64,000 nucleotides of DNA from Rhizopus arrhizus (lineage: Eukaryota > Mucoromycota > Mucoromycetes > Mucorales > Rhizopodaceae): the NCBI GenBank assembly GCA_024220505.1, contig JAKZZE010000010.1, forward strand, positions 372,001-436,000. The letters run 5' to 3'. The notes under the pieces are model-generated. The model searched no databases. It saw only the letters and a program-made list of their open reading frames with translations, and was not told where the DNA came from. The position numbers and the translations under genes are program-made. Positions 25,341-37,574 of this stretch are shown here, one piece after another. Numbering within the stretch: the stretch's first letter is position 1; each line of letters begins with the position of its first letter.

Positions 25341-28300
25341 ATGGACCTGGCAGTTGATATCACTTCTAGCTGCCGAGTAAGAGTACTTTTAGTTCCTGTT
25401 TCTCCAATAAAGAAATCTTCATTTTGGCGTCATGTTGAACTTGTAAGAAAATTTAACACTGTTCGTCTCGGTGATGTAACACCTGATCTTCATAAAGGAG
25501 CCAATGGTAAAGAAAAATTAAAAAAAAAATGCTATCAAAAAAGGTATTTAATATCACATAAGCCAAGTTTAGTAGTCAAGTATTTCAAGAAGGTCAAATG
25601 CACTTTCAGTTTGTAACAAAATACAACAGAGATCACAGTCATCTTGAAGACTTTCAGCCCCATAGGCGTATTTTTGGAGTAAGAAAACATGACATTAAAG
25701 CTTAGTTTAGATAAAGTAATCAGGATACGAATAGGTTATTGGTATTATGGATTGTCAAGAATGGAAAGATAAAGATCTTAGTGAAGGATATAAAGAATTT
25801 GTTGATATGCTTGTTCAGGTACACACATACACGGATATTAAAGCAGAAAAAAAGTACTGATAATCAAATGCATATAGTACCCCACTGCTGTTGCTACAAG
25901 ATGTTTTGCATTTGATCCAACAGAAAATCAACCAGACGATACAAAAGGATTAATTATGATTCCAAATGTAGGAAATATGTCTTTTTATATGAGCACCATG
26001 ATCTGTGACTTTGCTAGTGAGATATTGGATCAATTTGCTACTATTGTTTGTATCTCCTTTACAATCAATACAAATAATTTTATTAACTTTTTATTAAATA
26101 GGCTGGACGTATTGAAAATCTAAAAGGGTTGGAGTCACCTATTCCTCTTGGTGCCCTTCCTAGAAGATATGAAGCATCCAGTAATGTTGTCATCCCTCAG
26201 CCTTCTACTAGTTCACCCAATATAAAAACACAACAACAAGCAAATAACCGAGCTTCTCAGCCAGTACCTACGCCTTCAGCATCCTCATCATTTCTCAAAA
26301 GAGCTTCCAGTGCGGCAGGTTCAAGTAGACCAACCACGGTCGCTTCTCCCCCTAGTCCTCGACCATCATTATCTAGATCAACCACTTTCAGTAATTTGGT
26401 TCATGGTGGTGAAGGTAACAAAACGATACAAAGAACGCCAGGGAGAATTAAGAAACTGTTGGCCGATTTTTATTTACTTGCTGGACGATTACCTGATGCA
26501 ATTCAATTGTAAGATAAAACGAAAAGGGTAACTCCTCGTATTCAGTAACTAAATTCTCTTTAGCTACAATGAAGCTATTGATATGACTAAGAGTCATTCT
26601 GACTATTTATGGCTTGCTAGCGCAAAAGAAGGTTTGGCTTGCACGATGCTTTTGATGTCATTTTTGCAGGTGGATGTGGGAGTATGCATATATGATATTA
26701 TTGAGTAATAATTCCATAGTTAATAACTTTGAATTTATAGCATATCATATCCAGAAACACTGCACCTAATGATTCAACTGTCACAGCTTCAATCCACACA
26801 AGCAAGCCTCCGCCTAATTCTGATAAAATAGGATTAGAGAATCAAAAATCGATTCTTTCCGAGATAACAGAAATGTATGAAGATGTCGTACAAACTTACG
26901 CTAAGGTAGGAACCACCACCAACATACCCATGCCTAGCTTGGTATTTGCCGAAGCATGTTTGAAACTATCTCGATTCCTTGTGCTTGTCTTTTTAAATAA
27001 TGGATGGAATGATACTGTGCTTGCTAAAGTGGTTCACGCAGACATGGGCGACTTGAGTCAACGAAAAGAGAAGTTTTTGACCATGTCTGACTTAGTAAAG
27101 TGCAAAGACAGTGGGATTACGCGATATTCGATTGCAAAGTATGTGACCAAGGTTTGGGATGTGGATGTTGATGAGCTTTCGATGATGGACCAGATCAATA
27201 TTATGACACATATGTCTTCACTATTATCAGTCATTGGCTACCACAGAAAATCTGCGTGGTTCATGTACGAAATGCTTAATCGTATGATACCCTTACTGAT
27301 ACAAGGTCGAGCAGCCGTAGCAAGCTCCCTGAGTAGTAATAAAAAAAGCCTTGAAAAAAGTGATGATGGTATTTTAGAAGTATTGAAGAGAGTATGCGAA
27401 GTATATGGTATTGGAGGTATCTTGTACAAAAAAGAAGAATTTAATGAATATTGTATAACATTTCATATAACCAGAGAGCAATGTACATGATGGAGGAGCC
27501 TTGAAGATACTGCAAGACAAATTTGATGAAACTTATCAAAAGCAGCAAGGAAATGCAGCTAAAAAGACCAATACGTTAGGCTTTGGTTGGCCTGCGTTAC
27601 AAATTGATATTTTGAGAGAATGTATTGTGATATCTGAAGCCATTCAAGACCACGCTTCAATGCTTTATTATACAACAGTTCTTTTAAAAAATTTGTATCA
27701 GTATATTTCAAAAGACGAGCAAATCAGACTAGCTTCTTCTATACAACGAATTGTGAACATTAGTAAACGATCAGGTCAATCAGAGAATAATGTCAACTAT
27801 TGGGGCTTTAACATTGTCAGATCGATTGAACCTATTCACCCAATACCTCGTAAAGCAATCTATCAACATCCTCTACTAATTGCAAAAGCTTTAGCAGCTT
27901 CAAAGGAAGGACGTCTCAATTCGGGAGACCCATTTATCTACAATCCATTTGCCAAAAAGAAAAATGACAAGGTATGTTTAGTGTCTAACTGTTTTTAATC
28001 TTGTTCACGCCTCTTTTATAAATAGCCACAAATAAACTTAATCAAAGACGAAGTATGCGAATTCAAAGTTTCTTTATCAAATCCTTTTGGATTTGATTTA
28101 GAGTTAAGCAATATTATTTTAAGGTAATAGCAAGTGAACAATAATAATAAAAAAAAAAAAAAAAGAACATTCGCTTATTGTTCAGTCATTCCAATATGAT
28201 AACATCAACCCTGTTAGTACATCTGGTGTTGAATTTTCGCCCGTTCCTGCTGCAGCTACCATTCCAGCCAATGATACACTCACAATCCGATTGATGGGAA

Positions 28301-30365
28301 CACCCTTAGAAACTGGAGCACTTACCATCAGAGGTTGTATTATCAAGATCACAGGTTTTGCAGAGCAAGAATTTTTGAATGAAAAACAAAAGACCGAGCA
28401 AATAAAGGAAAAGGAGAATAAGGTGATGAGCTTAGTAGAGTCAAAAAGACATAAATACAGGTACGTTCATAGTTTAAAAGGAGATGGCATATGAACACAA
28501 TTTGTATAGTGGACTACAAGCCTTATATAAAGCACCTACTTTAGGTATGAATATAAAAGAGTTTTTATTATTATTATTTACATGTTGTACAATAGACCTT
28601 GATATGAAGCATGATAATTCTCAAGAAAGTCAGTATGAACAAATTAATGTTATCGAAGATCAACCGCTATTGAAGATTAAATCAAGCTCACTGCTGCATG
28701 GAGCGGTCATGTTGTTTGAAGGAGAAATGTAAGCAGTTGAGCGACCATAAGAAATAATATTAATACTTTAGATAGGACTCGTATCCATATTCAAATTGAA
28801 AACATTGGACATATCCCTGTAGATTTCATTACTTTGTCCTTTACGGATTCCACAACCAATCATCCCAAATTAATCAACCCAGATCTTCCTCCTGAAGAAC
28901 AATACGAAATTGAGTTATATACAAAAGGAACACCAGTGTTTTCCTGGGAGGGCTCAAAAGCTGATAATAATCAGATTGGTAAAAGGATCTCTTTAGGTCC
29001 TAAAGAGAGTACTGATATAGTAGTCAATATCTATGGTAAACAAGGATGGTAAGTAGATTATATATCATTAGTTGATGATTGATTAACTATACATTTTTGT
29101 TATAGTACGGGAGGTGCTGTTTATATAGACTATGGATATCTTGACAGAGCTATCAAAGGACAAGAGCGGGAATCAGAACAAAGTAATGAGTTACCTACAA
29201 CTTTGTATACTAGACAATTGTACTTCCCAGTCATGATTACTGTATATCAACATTTGGAACCTTTGAATTGGGATGTGTTGTATTTGCGAGATAATATGAC
29301 AGTCAGCAAAGAGGCTGTAGATAAAGCCTTTGAAGCGGTCAGTAAAACAAAAGATCAGCAAGGTAGCTCGAGTGACCAACGAGTGGAAGATTTGCTGCTG
29401 ATCACTCAAAGGTCATCCGATGATAACGATAAGAATCCTTATTGTTTACTTACACTTGATGTGCGCAACACTTGGACTGTTCCTTATGAAGTTGAGTTTA
29501 TGATTGATAATACTGAGACTGCATCAGAAAATGAAGTTTTGAAATATCAGGTCACTATTCAACCAGCGCTAACTAAAAGGTAAGAAATGAAAATAAAGAA
29601 TAGAAACTGTTTTTTATTAAATTTGATTTAGAATTGTTTTACCCTTGAAGAAATTGTTCTTGACATCTGAACAAAGACTTCAACCTATCCCAAGCTTTGA
29701 ACCCAATAAGCAATTCGTAGTATCCCAAGGACCAAAGATGGCCCCAGAGCAAGAAAGGGCAAAATTACAAATGTTTTGGTATCGAGAACTGTTACTTGAT
29801 CGAGTAAAGTCAAGTTGGCGATGCAAAACAACAGGCCGTGAAGGTATTATTGATTTGCGCTCGTCTTTACGTTTGACTCCAGTTCAATTGAATATATTAA
29901 AGAAGCAAGATATTGAATTTATTGTGAGTATGTCTGATAATCAATATACTACAGGTCATCGTCAATTTGAATGTCCTGTAAATAATTTTGTGGCAATGAA
30001 TGTGACTATATTAAACAGACAAGGTAAAATATAAGATATTTTAAATGATTAGTTGTATTAATAGACTAGAAGTTCGACCAGTGAAATTGATTTTACGTGT
30101 ACAAGCTGTACAGAATTATAATGATGGAGCAAAAGAGTATGATTTAACTGAGAAGTTACTGATGCAAGGTGTCTCACAACTCGTATTACCTGAAATACCT
30201 TCAAATGGTGAGATTGTGCATACGATCCCACTTTGCTTTTTGTCAATAGGCAAATTTGAATTCCTTTATCATGTTGAAGACGTCCATACACGTGAAATAC
30301 ATTATGATTATGACTGGGCATTTGTAAATGTAATTGAGAATAGGAGCGATATAGAAAGTACATAA
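25341..30365 (+). CDS. TRS120: TRAPPII subunit Trs120 / TRAPPC9
   Basis: Large subunit of the TRAPPII complex, which activates Ypt31/32 (Rab11) at the late Golgi. More than ten exons; the product is over 1,000 residues. Start ATG 25341 (MDLAVDITSSCRVRV), because the frame upstream opens only with TTG. Family features: DFQPHRRIFGVIGIMDC (25650-25760), then RTPGRIKKLLADFYLLAGRLPDAI (26430-26505), followed by a solenoid. The C-terminal half has immunoglobulin-like beta domains (28000-30340), ending DYDWAFVNVIENRSDI. A Ser/Pro-rich insert (26170-26400) interrupts the N-terminal domain. The second intron acceptor near 25560 was chosen by frame. Strong overall match. Confidence 0.9.
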
Positions 30366-31596
30366 TAAAATCAAGTTGTAACAAAATTATCTTTTTGTTC
30401 CTTTATTTTTAAAACTCAGTAGATCCAAAAAAGGGGAAGAGGAGGTCTCCATGGTTATGGGAAAAAGATAAAAGAGATTTCTTTATCTCTAAAACACCAA
30501 TATTTTGTACTACTTTAAATGTTTATTATTATATTTATTGGATACAATTATCTATTGTTTTCATATCAAACAAATTCATATTTGAGAATGATTGAAAAAT
30601 AAAAAGTAGCTTTTGTCCTTTGAAATATGTAAAAAACAAAAAAAAAAAAAAAAAAAGATCAAAATAGGGTAATTTTGAATTATAAAAAAGGTTTTTCTGT
30701 AATCGGCGGTTGATGAAAACGACAGATCTGTGGGAAGATCTACAATAGAAAATAGTAACCTTTAATACTTTTTGATCTAGTAAATAAAAATATAATAAAC
30801 TATTTAAACAAATTTTTATACTACTTTGATTTATCATCACTTTTAATTATACCCTTCTTCTTTTTTACATTTGATTAAAAATAAGACTAAAAAGAATTCA
30901 CGCTTTTTTAAAGATACACAAGCACGTTTCTCTGTTTAAATAATAAGTTATGTTACGTTAGATTAGTAAAAAAAAGATAAAAGCATGTCATCCAGATTAT
31001 ATTTTTATAAGCAACTCTTTAGTGTTCTTTATTTAATATAACAGTCACAAAGAAAACAATGCAAACTTACTTTATAAACATTGATAGATTACATAAAAGT
31101 CTCGTGTACAAAAATCGATCTTTCTTTTTTACAATACATTATTTAAAAAGAGGAGTAAATGTATCACAAACAAGTCATGTGGTAATAGCGTATGTCAAAA
31201 AGTTAAAATGCATATCTTTTCCAGAAAAAATACATGCACTTTTAATTTGTTTTTTTTTTTTCACACAGTAACACGTTATGCGAAAAAAAATTGAATGCAT
31301 TTACTTTTTTTAATCTCACATAAAAATCTGAGAAATAAACGTTTTTTTATTGGTGGTACAAGCCTACGATCGGATCGGAGAAGAAATGTAACAATTAATT
31401 TGCTTGCAAGTGATGCAAAACCAATTACAGCTGTCAACCAGCAACTGGGATCATATTTAAATGCTGATTTTAAAAGGAATTCTTTTTATTCTTTTTATAT
31501 TTCTCTCTTTTCATCCTCTCCTTCTTTTCACCTCTCTTTTTTTTTTTCTTTTTTAGTGACAGGACTACTTTTTTGTTGCTAAAAATAATCTTTTAA
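30366..31596. other. Intergenic region
   Basis: 1.2 kb of AT-rich sequence with A and T runs, holding the Trs120 3' end and the promoter of the seven-helix protein gene. Frames at 31059-31271 and 31295-31582 are low complexity and were not called. Confidence 0.45.
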
Positions 31597-31938
31597 ATGG
31601 ATTCTGAAACATTGAAAAGAATTTGCATAAATGGAGTATGTCATTGTGATTGGAGACTTACATTAACGAATTGTGAAGAACATTCACCGATGATTGTTAT
31701 TCACAGTATTCATATTGGTATATGTGCTATTACTGTGATTTTAGGTATGAAATATAAACTATATTTTATTGTTGCTTACCTAATTTTTTTTTGAAATCCC
31801 AGGCACAACATTACTATGCCATAGACTTTTCATTAAAGGGCATCAATTATTTGATATTAACTTATCAAAGGGCTGCTTTAGACCTAAACCTATTGATTGT
31901 ATGCTTTTGTTCATTGTCCTGTTCAATATACGTGAGTT

Positions 31939-31980
<42 letters not shown>

Positions 31981-33254
31981 TAAAAACTAAATATATTATC
32001 CTTTTTTGGTAATTCAGTCCGACTATTAAGCAGTGCGATATTGATTTCTGATGTTGCTAAAGATATGGTTTCTCGATCATGTATGTTGTCTTATAATCAT
32101 TCTCTATCTTTATTCACTTTAATCTTTTAGTTATATATGAATTCCCATGGCAATTTGGTTATGGAGCATTCGCTTTATATCTCATTGGTATTGCACAAAC
32201 ATTAGCTGATGTAAGACACAGTTTCATAAAATCCTCTCGAAAACTAATTACTTTTTTATAGAGTCATAAAGCCATCGCTGATAGTTGGCTACCTCCACCT
32301 AAAGTGGTTGATGCTATCAGTAGTACATTATTCTTTGGTCCTTTTATCATTCACAACTGCATGTCCTTGGCAGCTGGAATTATGGCTGAAAGAAATTTAG
32401 AATTAGCAATCACATTTACTAGATTATTATATGTCTTTTGGTTTATTCATTGTTCATCTTTGGGTTTAGCTGTGCTATATTCTGGTGTTCGCCTGATTCG
32501 TATCCTTGAAGCTCATTTAACAAAGTTCAATACTACTTCTGGTTCTCGATATACATCAATTAAGACCGGTATTTTCAAGATTCGAACTGTCATGGGCATC
32601 ATTGTTGTCTGTTTATGGATGTTTGCCACCTTCCTCTTGATTTATGGTATTTTGAGAAATCAAATTATTGTTGACAAACTGGGTTCAATTGTCTTGGGTG
32701 CTATTTGGACTTATCTTGGAGCTGTTTCCACTTTAGGTGTAGTTATTGCAGTCCTAATCAAGTAAGCTACTAGTTTGTTTTTCGAATGATTTTTACTTAT
32801 CATCTACATCCCTTTTAGTCCTAAAATAGACGAAAACTCTAATCTTGGATTAAAGTCATCTAGCGCTGAGAAATCTAATCCGACGCCATATAATTATTCC
32901 AACTTTACCGCACAAGATTATTCAGTAAGCACTGTACTTAGCTCAAACCCAGGAGGTGGCTTAAATACCAATGCTTTAAATGAACTAAAGATACAGCAAA
33001 TGCAGTATCAACAAGTATTTCAAAAACACAATAATCATCTTATTCCACGTATAGATCAGCTCGGTAACAAAGATAATAATAATAATATACCTCTTTCCGA
33101 AAGATCTTCACCAATACAACAACAAGATTCAATTAAATATGAATATTCTGACAATAAGCAACATTCAACTAGTCAAAATACAGAAGATTATCCTATTATA
33201 GACGATGGAGAAACTTCTCAAATTGATCTTGTAGAACATGCATCAAAAAACTAA
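31597..33254 (+). CDS. Seven-helix membrane protein, unrecognised family
   Basis: Six exons (31597-31744, 31803-31931, 32018-32080, 32131-32210, 32262-32761, 32819-33254) join in frame to 451 aa. The N-terminus is short and Cys-containing (CINGVCHCDW). Seven hydrophobic stretches follow: MIVIHSIHIGICAITVILG; CMLLFIVLFN plus the next exon; FGYGAFALYLIGIAQTL; STLFFGPFIIHNCMSLA; LLYVFWFIHCSSLGLAV; MGIIVVCLWMFATFLLI; and IVLGAIWTYLGAVSTLGV. A hydrophilic Asn/Gln/Ser-rich tail of ~150 residues ends in acidic residues. The topology is like a G-protein-coupled receptor, but no known receptor motif was recognised. Intron 2 contains a 35-nt A run. Confidence 0.8.
31944..31978 (+). repeat. 35-nt poly-A run inside an intron
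   Basis: Uninterrupted A run in the second intron of the seven-helix protein gene, between the donor at 31932 and the acceptor at 32016-32017. Confidence 0.95.
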
Positions 33255-33321
33255 AAAAAAATTTTTTTTGTTAAATTATAATAATATTGTGTAAATTAAA
33301 CTTTTCTCGGGATTTTATTAC

Positions 33322-33322
<1 letters not shown>

Positions 33323-33370
<48 letters not shown>
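33323..33370 (+). repeat. 48-nt poly-A run
   Basis: Longest homopolymer in the window, immediately downstream of the seven-helix protein gene. Confidence 0.95.
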
Positions 33371-33372
<2 letters not shown>

Positions 33373-33808
33373 TCTGTACAGACAATAACAAAAAAAAATT
33401 AATAACACGAATATTTGTATAATACACAGCTTATTCTCATAATAATAAAAATTACTTGCTATTTCTGTACTGTGACTTAAAAACCAATCAATCCTAAAAG
33501 CATTTGAACAAACTGTTTACATTTAAGCATAATTAGAAACTAATTAAGCACCCGATGTCATCCACAGCAAATTTCGGTCAAATTAAATGGATAATAATAA
33601 AAGCGATCTTCTTTTTTTTATAAAGAACATAATATAGAGTGTAATCTGGGTCCGAGTTAAACAGGAAACTTTGTAAGACAAATGATCTGAATGATTTTTA
33701 TTAAAAACAAGAGAAACTAGAAAGGTTGGATAGCCCAAAGAAAATGAAATGTTTATTTTCACGCGGGAAATAAGCATTGCTATTGGTTGAAGAATACTTC
33801 AAATAATG

Positions 33809-34145
33809 TCAGACTTTCATTGTAATACATGTACCATTACACACAACAGGTTGTTTGGTTTCACAATTTTTAAAATAGGTTAAATTTGATTCTTGACAAA
33901 ATTTAACCGAAAATCGGGAATAATTTTGCTAGTTTTGTGGAAAAAATGGCCATCTATTTTCATATTCTTCTTGTTCTGTGGTAATAACTACTCGTGCTTT
34001 TTTAAAGAATAAACCTAGTCATACTCGAGCTAATTTCATCAGTTGTTCAGTTAGGACGACTGTAGAAAGACAAAAGCATGTATCTTTTTTTGAAAAAACC
34101 TTTTCTACGCTCAATTGACTCATAAAATTATGTAAACGACGTCAT
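33809..34145 (-). pseudogene. Broken gene, Cys-containing product
   Basis: Reading right to left, one frame shows RVVITTEQEEYENRWPFF, then FSVKFCQESNLTYFKNC and VVCNGTCITMKV before a stop at 33809-33811. In-frame stops occur at 34128-34130 (TAA), 34019-34021 (TGA) and 33929-33931 (TAG), and no intron clearly removes all of them. A possible start is ATG 34145. The protein-like composition, with four Cys near the end, argues for a former gene. Family not recognised. Confidence 0.4.
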
Positions 34146-36370
34146 TATTTGTATTCTACTTTTTATTTTAATAAAGATGGTACGTAACCTATTCTTTTCT
34201 ATCGGTCCCTTTAGGACCCATGTAACAGTTATTATATTTTTCGCGTCTCATTAAAAGCTCTTTTTTTTTTTTTTTAGAAAACTTGATCATAAATTTGGAA
34301 ACAGAATATTCAAATTTACTAAAAAATGCCAAGATTTTCAAAGATGCTCTGAGAAAAGATCTAGACATGCAGTATTTTCGACACTCTTACAATGAATCAA
34401 CATTCAACCTATAGCAGTGTAGTATGACAATGTGAAATTGGCCGACTATTATTTTTTATCTTTGCATGAGAGAACAGCATTCCACATTTTACGTGTCAAT
34501 AGACGTCAAACTGACACATTAAAGTTTCAAACGCTTCATTTTTATAATAGCAAATTCCTATGCTGATCAGGGTTAAGAAACAGGTGTCATTTCGGCTGTC
34601 TAATTTGCCACGTTTATTTCCACGGGGATTTGCAAAGTAGTGCTCTGAAAATAAATTCTAGAGCATAATAATCCTATACTCTTTATTTCTCTAAGACCTT
34701 CTAAAAATTCAATTTGTTACGTGCATTGTGGTTGTACAAGTTAGTTTGAAAGCACCAAAATCCACATCAAAGTTCAGATTTTCATGCTTTTAATAAAGTA
34801 AAAGCTTAATAATGATAAAAAAAAACAACACCTAGTAACTAGGTTTCATAGGCTAGACACTTGTATATCTATCTAATAATTGAACATAGAGCCTTTTCAA
34901 TAGATGTTTTATATAAAAACATAAATGATGCCTGACAGTTTATAATTCACATGGCACAGTCTTTAATTATCTTATCGAATACACAAATATTACATTTCCA
35001 GCTCATGGTATAACCGTATCATACTACAAAACCATTCGCAGTAGCAATAAAAATAACCATTTCAAAAAGAAAAATAGAAATAGAACCAACGAGGACAACT
35101 GTCATGTTTTGTCATGTCACTAAGACACAGTCTTATTGTTTTGGACTAAATCTATACAAATAAGCTTGAATAAAGTAGATCCTGATAATCAGCAACTACA
35201 CTGAATAATATATTTCAATTAATATCTGGACCGTTTATTACTAGCATCAGTTTATAAAATTCTTCTTTTATACGTCAAATCGTATTGGTCGTAACCAACT
35301 TTTGTCATTTAATTTTAGGCCCTACTCAAACTAATATAACAGCCTTGAAACCTTTTTTGATAAAAGTATTTGAATTTAGAACTATTGTCCAGTCTCGTTA
35401 ATTCCTCTTTGTACATATTTAAAGCATTTCAATAACTACGAAGCAGCTTTCAAGAAATACTTGTCAAACACTAAATATCCTAATTGCAGCTCAACATTCC
35501 AGAATTTATCTACACTTAGATTTTCCAAGTATTGCATCTTACGTTATCATGACAAGCTTACAATATATGATTTTTTTTTGCCACAGTCATTCGATTTGTA
35601 TGGAAGGCACACTGGTATCAATTTTATGAACAAGCACCTGTCTTGGATGAGATTGTCATCAATCAAATTCAAAAAGAACTCACAAAAATATCTGCTTACA
35701 ATTTATGCTAATATCGTTGTAACATTTTATATTCATATACCCTTTGACGAGTTTTAATAAATGTAAAAAATAAAAGCCTTTTTATAAACAAAAGGATGAC
35801 CATAATAAAGCATAGCATTGATGTTTATTCTCTTTTTTCTTAAAAGAAGAAAGCTATAGTTTCAAATGGAAATGAAGTACCTTGTTTTTACTAAATAAAC
35901 CGGACAATGAGTCGTTTGTCAACAACATATTCACACGATATAAATACTAGTTTTCTTTTTTTTTGCTTTTCTTTAACTAGTCATTAATAATGAAGAGCAA
36001 TTTATCTATTCAAGCCAATTTTAACCCTATTCTTAGTGAAAGGCAAGTAAAATATTTGCATCAGATTCCCACCCACTGATGTTTTGTGTTTTTTGTAAAG
36101 TTTCTGGGCTAGTTTGTTGTGTTATTTTATAGTATATATATATTGACGAATAGCCTGAATGAATACATACTTTTTTCTTGATCCCTATTAAAATAAATCA
36201 TGGCTTGTTCTTTTATTATTGTAAACTTTGCTTCCTATGAAACCTTTCTGCGATCCCATATGGAATTTGATTGTCGGAGTTATTATATGACTGCTAAAGA
36301 AATCGGTAAGGTTTCCGACTTGGGGCATGTTAAAGAAGTTCTTCCACTTGAATTAGAAAGCCTTATCCAA

Positions 36371-36861
36371 ATGGTATGTGAAAATATTGAATTAGTTATT
36401 GCACCGTCTTTGTTCTTTGGCAAGCAGGGAGATGGATGTATGGAAATGAGTATTCAACTTGATGATGGAAGATAGATGGATAATGGATGGTTGAAAAAAG
36501 CAAATGCTTATGTTGCTTTTCATCAGAATTATTCATGTCCTTGCACACAATGTATACTCATTTGCACAATATCGCACCAATATATGCCTTTGTCCATCAG
36601 CGGTGATTAAGTAAAAGCTAAAGATTATTAACCATTATCTATTTTATGTAGCCTTCTCAAAAGTCTTTCATCACCAAGGTCAAGCTCGGCAAGGCTAAGA
36701 AGCAAAACCGTCCTTTGCCCCACTGGTTCCGTCTTAAGACTGACACCAAGATTCGGTAAGAGAAGGATATATATTTTTATGTTGTTTCCGTGCTAACAGA
36801 AACATCTTATAGTTGGAATGCTAAGCGTAGAAACTGGCGTCACACCAAGTTGAACATCTAA
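36371..36861 (+). CDS. RPL39: 60S ribosomal protein eL39
   Basis: Small basic protein of the large ribosomal subunit near the exit tunnel. Exon 1 is only the ATG (36371-36373), followed by a perfect donor GTATGT. Exon 2 is 36652-36755 and exon 3 is 36813-36861. The joined product is 51 aa, exactly the usual eL39 length: [19 protein letters not shown], then [17 protein letters not shown], then [15 protein letters not shown]. The first intron (278 nt) is several times longer than others in the window. The ATG sits in phase inside a longer frame (36200-36475), which is probably fortuitous. Confidence 0.92.
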
Positions 36862-37042
36862 ATTGATGATTGTGAAGAAAAAAGAACAAATGAATCTCGG
36901 TTGAACTTTATCATTCAATAATATGAAAGAACACAATAAAGTATAACAAGGCTTTTGTTTTGCTCCCTATTTGCTTTTTTTTTTCTTGCATCTGTTTTTT
37001 GTATCTATACTGGGTTTTCCTAATGAATTGCGCATATTCATT

Positions 37043-37419
37043 ATGAGAACACTTTGTTTCAAGTTTATATATGATAAGATAAGAGTATTGATGGAGGTAA
37101 TGGTAATAAGATGATTATTAAACAAGTGACTAAGTTTAAGCATGGTTATCTTTACTATTCTTTTCGTGTTTAGCGTCTTACATCAACAGAGGATTATCTT
37201 TTTTCAAAAATATTATGTTTACTTCAAATCTTAAATATTCGACCTTCTCATCTTGCCCTATTGCTTCAAATATGCGCGAATATGTATACGATTTATAAAC
37301 TTGCTCATGCTATATATATGTCTTTGCCTAATTCGAGCATTTTAGGTAATAAACACATCTGGGATTCAATTACAGGGACGATAAAAGGAACAGCGAAAAA
37401 AAAATTTTTTTTTTCCTAA
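37043..37419 (+). CDS. Candidate small three-exon gene, unknown
   Basis: ATG 37043 opens an 18-codon exon ending at a GTAATG donor (37097). An acceptor at 37172-37173 leads to a 172-nt exon (37174-37345) reading LTSTEDYLFSKILCLLQ and then SHLALLLQICANMYTIYK. A second intron (37346-37375) would be only 30 nt and leads to GTIKGTAKKK with a stop at 37417. The product would be 89 aa, helical and Leu-rich. Frame is kept across both joins, but the short second intron and the poly-A/T end weaken the model. It lies between eL39 and Cwc2, tail to tail with the latter. Confidence 0.35.
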
Positions 37420-37574
37420 ACTTATTTTACAATGATGAATCTCCCATCCTTGTTCTTAGCAAATAGCGTTTTCTCTTTTTCAGAGAAGCGGGTTTTTGCA
37501 AAGATGTATACATTGTCGAGTTGGCCATTTGATGTTTCGGCATCAAATTAATACTGAGTAAAATAAGTTTTTAT

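Larger units (their letters stand above)
33255..36370. other. 3-kb gene-poor region
   Basis: AT-rich stretch before the eL39 gene. It starts with a 48-nt A run (33323-33370) and contains a broken minus-strand gene (33809-34145, listed separately). A 98-codon frame at 35461-35757 begins only with TTG and shows no domain. A short readable fragment after TTTTAG near 35319 is not attached to anything. The last 400 bp should hold the eL39 promoter. Confidence 0.45.

Noticed and set aside
35461..35757. 98-codon frame
   Set aside because: Starts with TTG, no ATG near the beginning, no recognisable domain; could be chance or a relic.
36200..36475. 91-codon ORF starting with ATG
   Set aside because: It overlaps the eL39 first codon and intron; no domain. 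Kept only as a finding.
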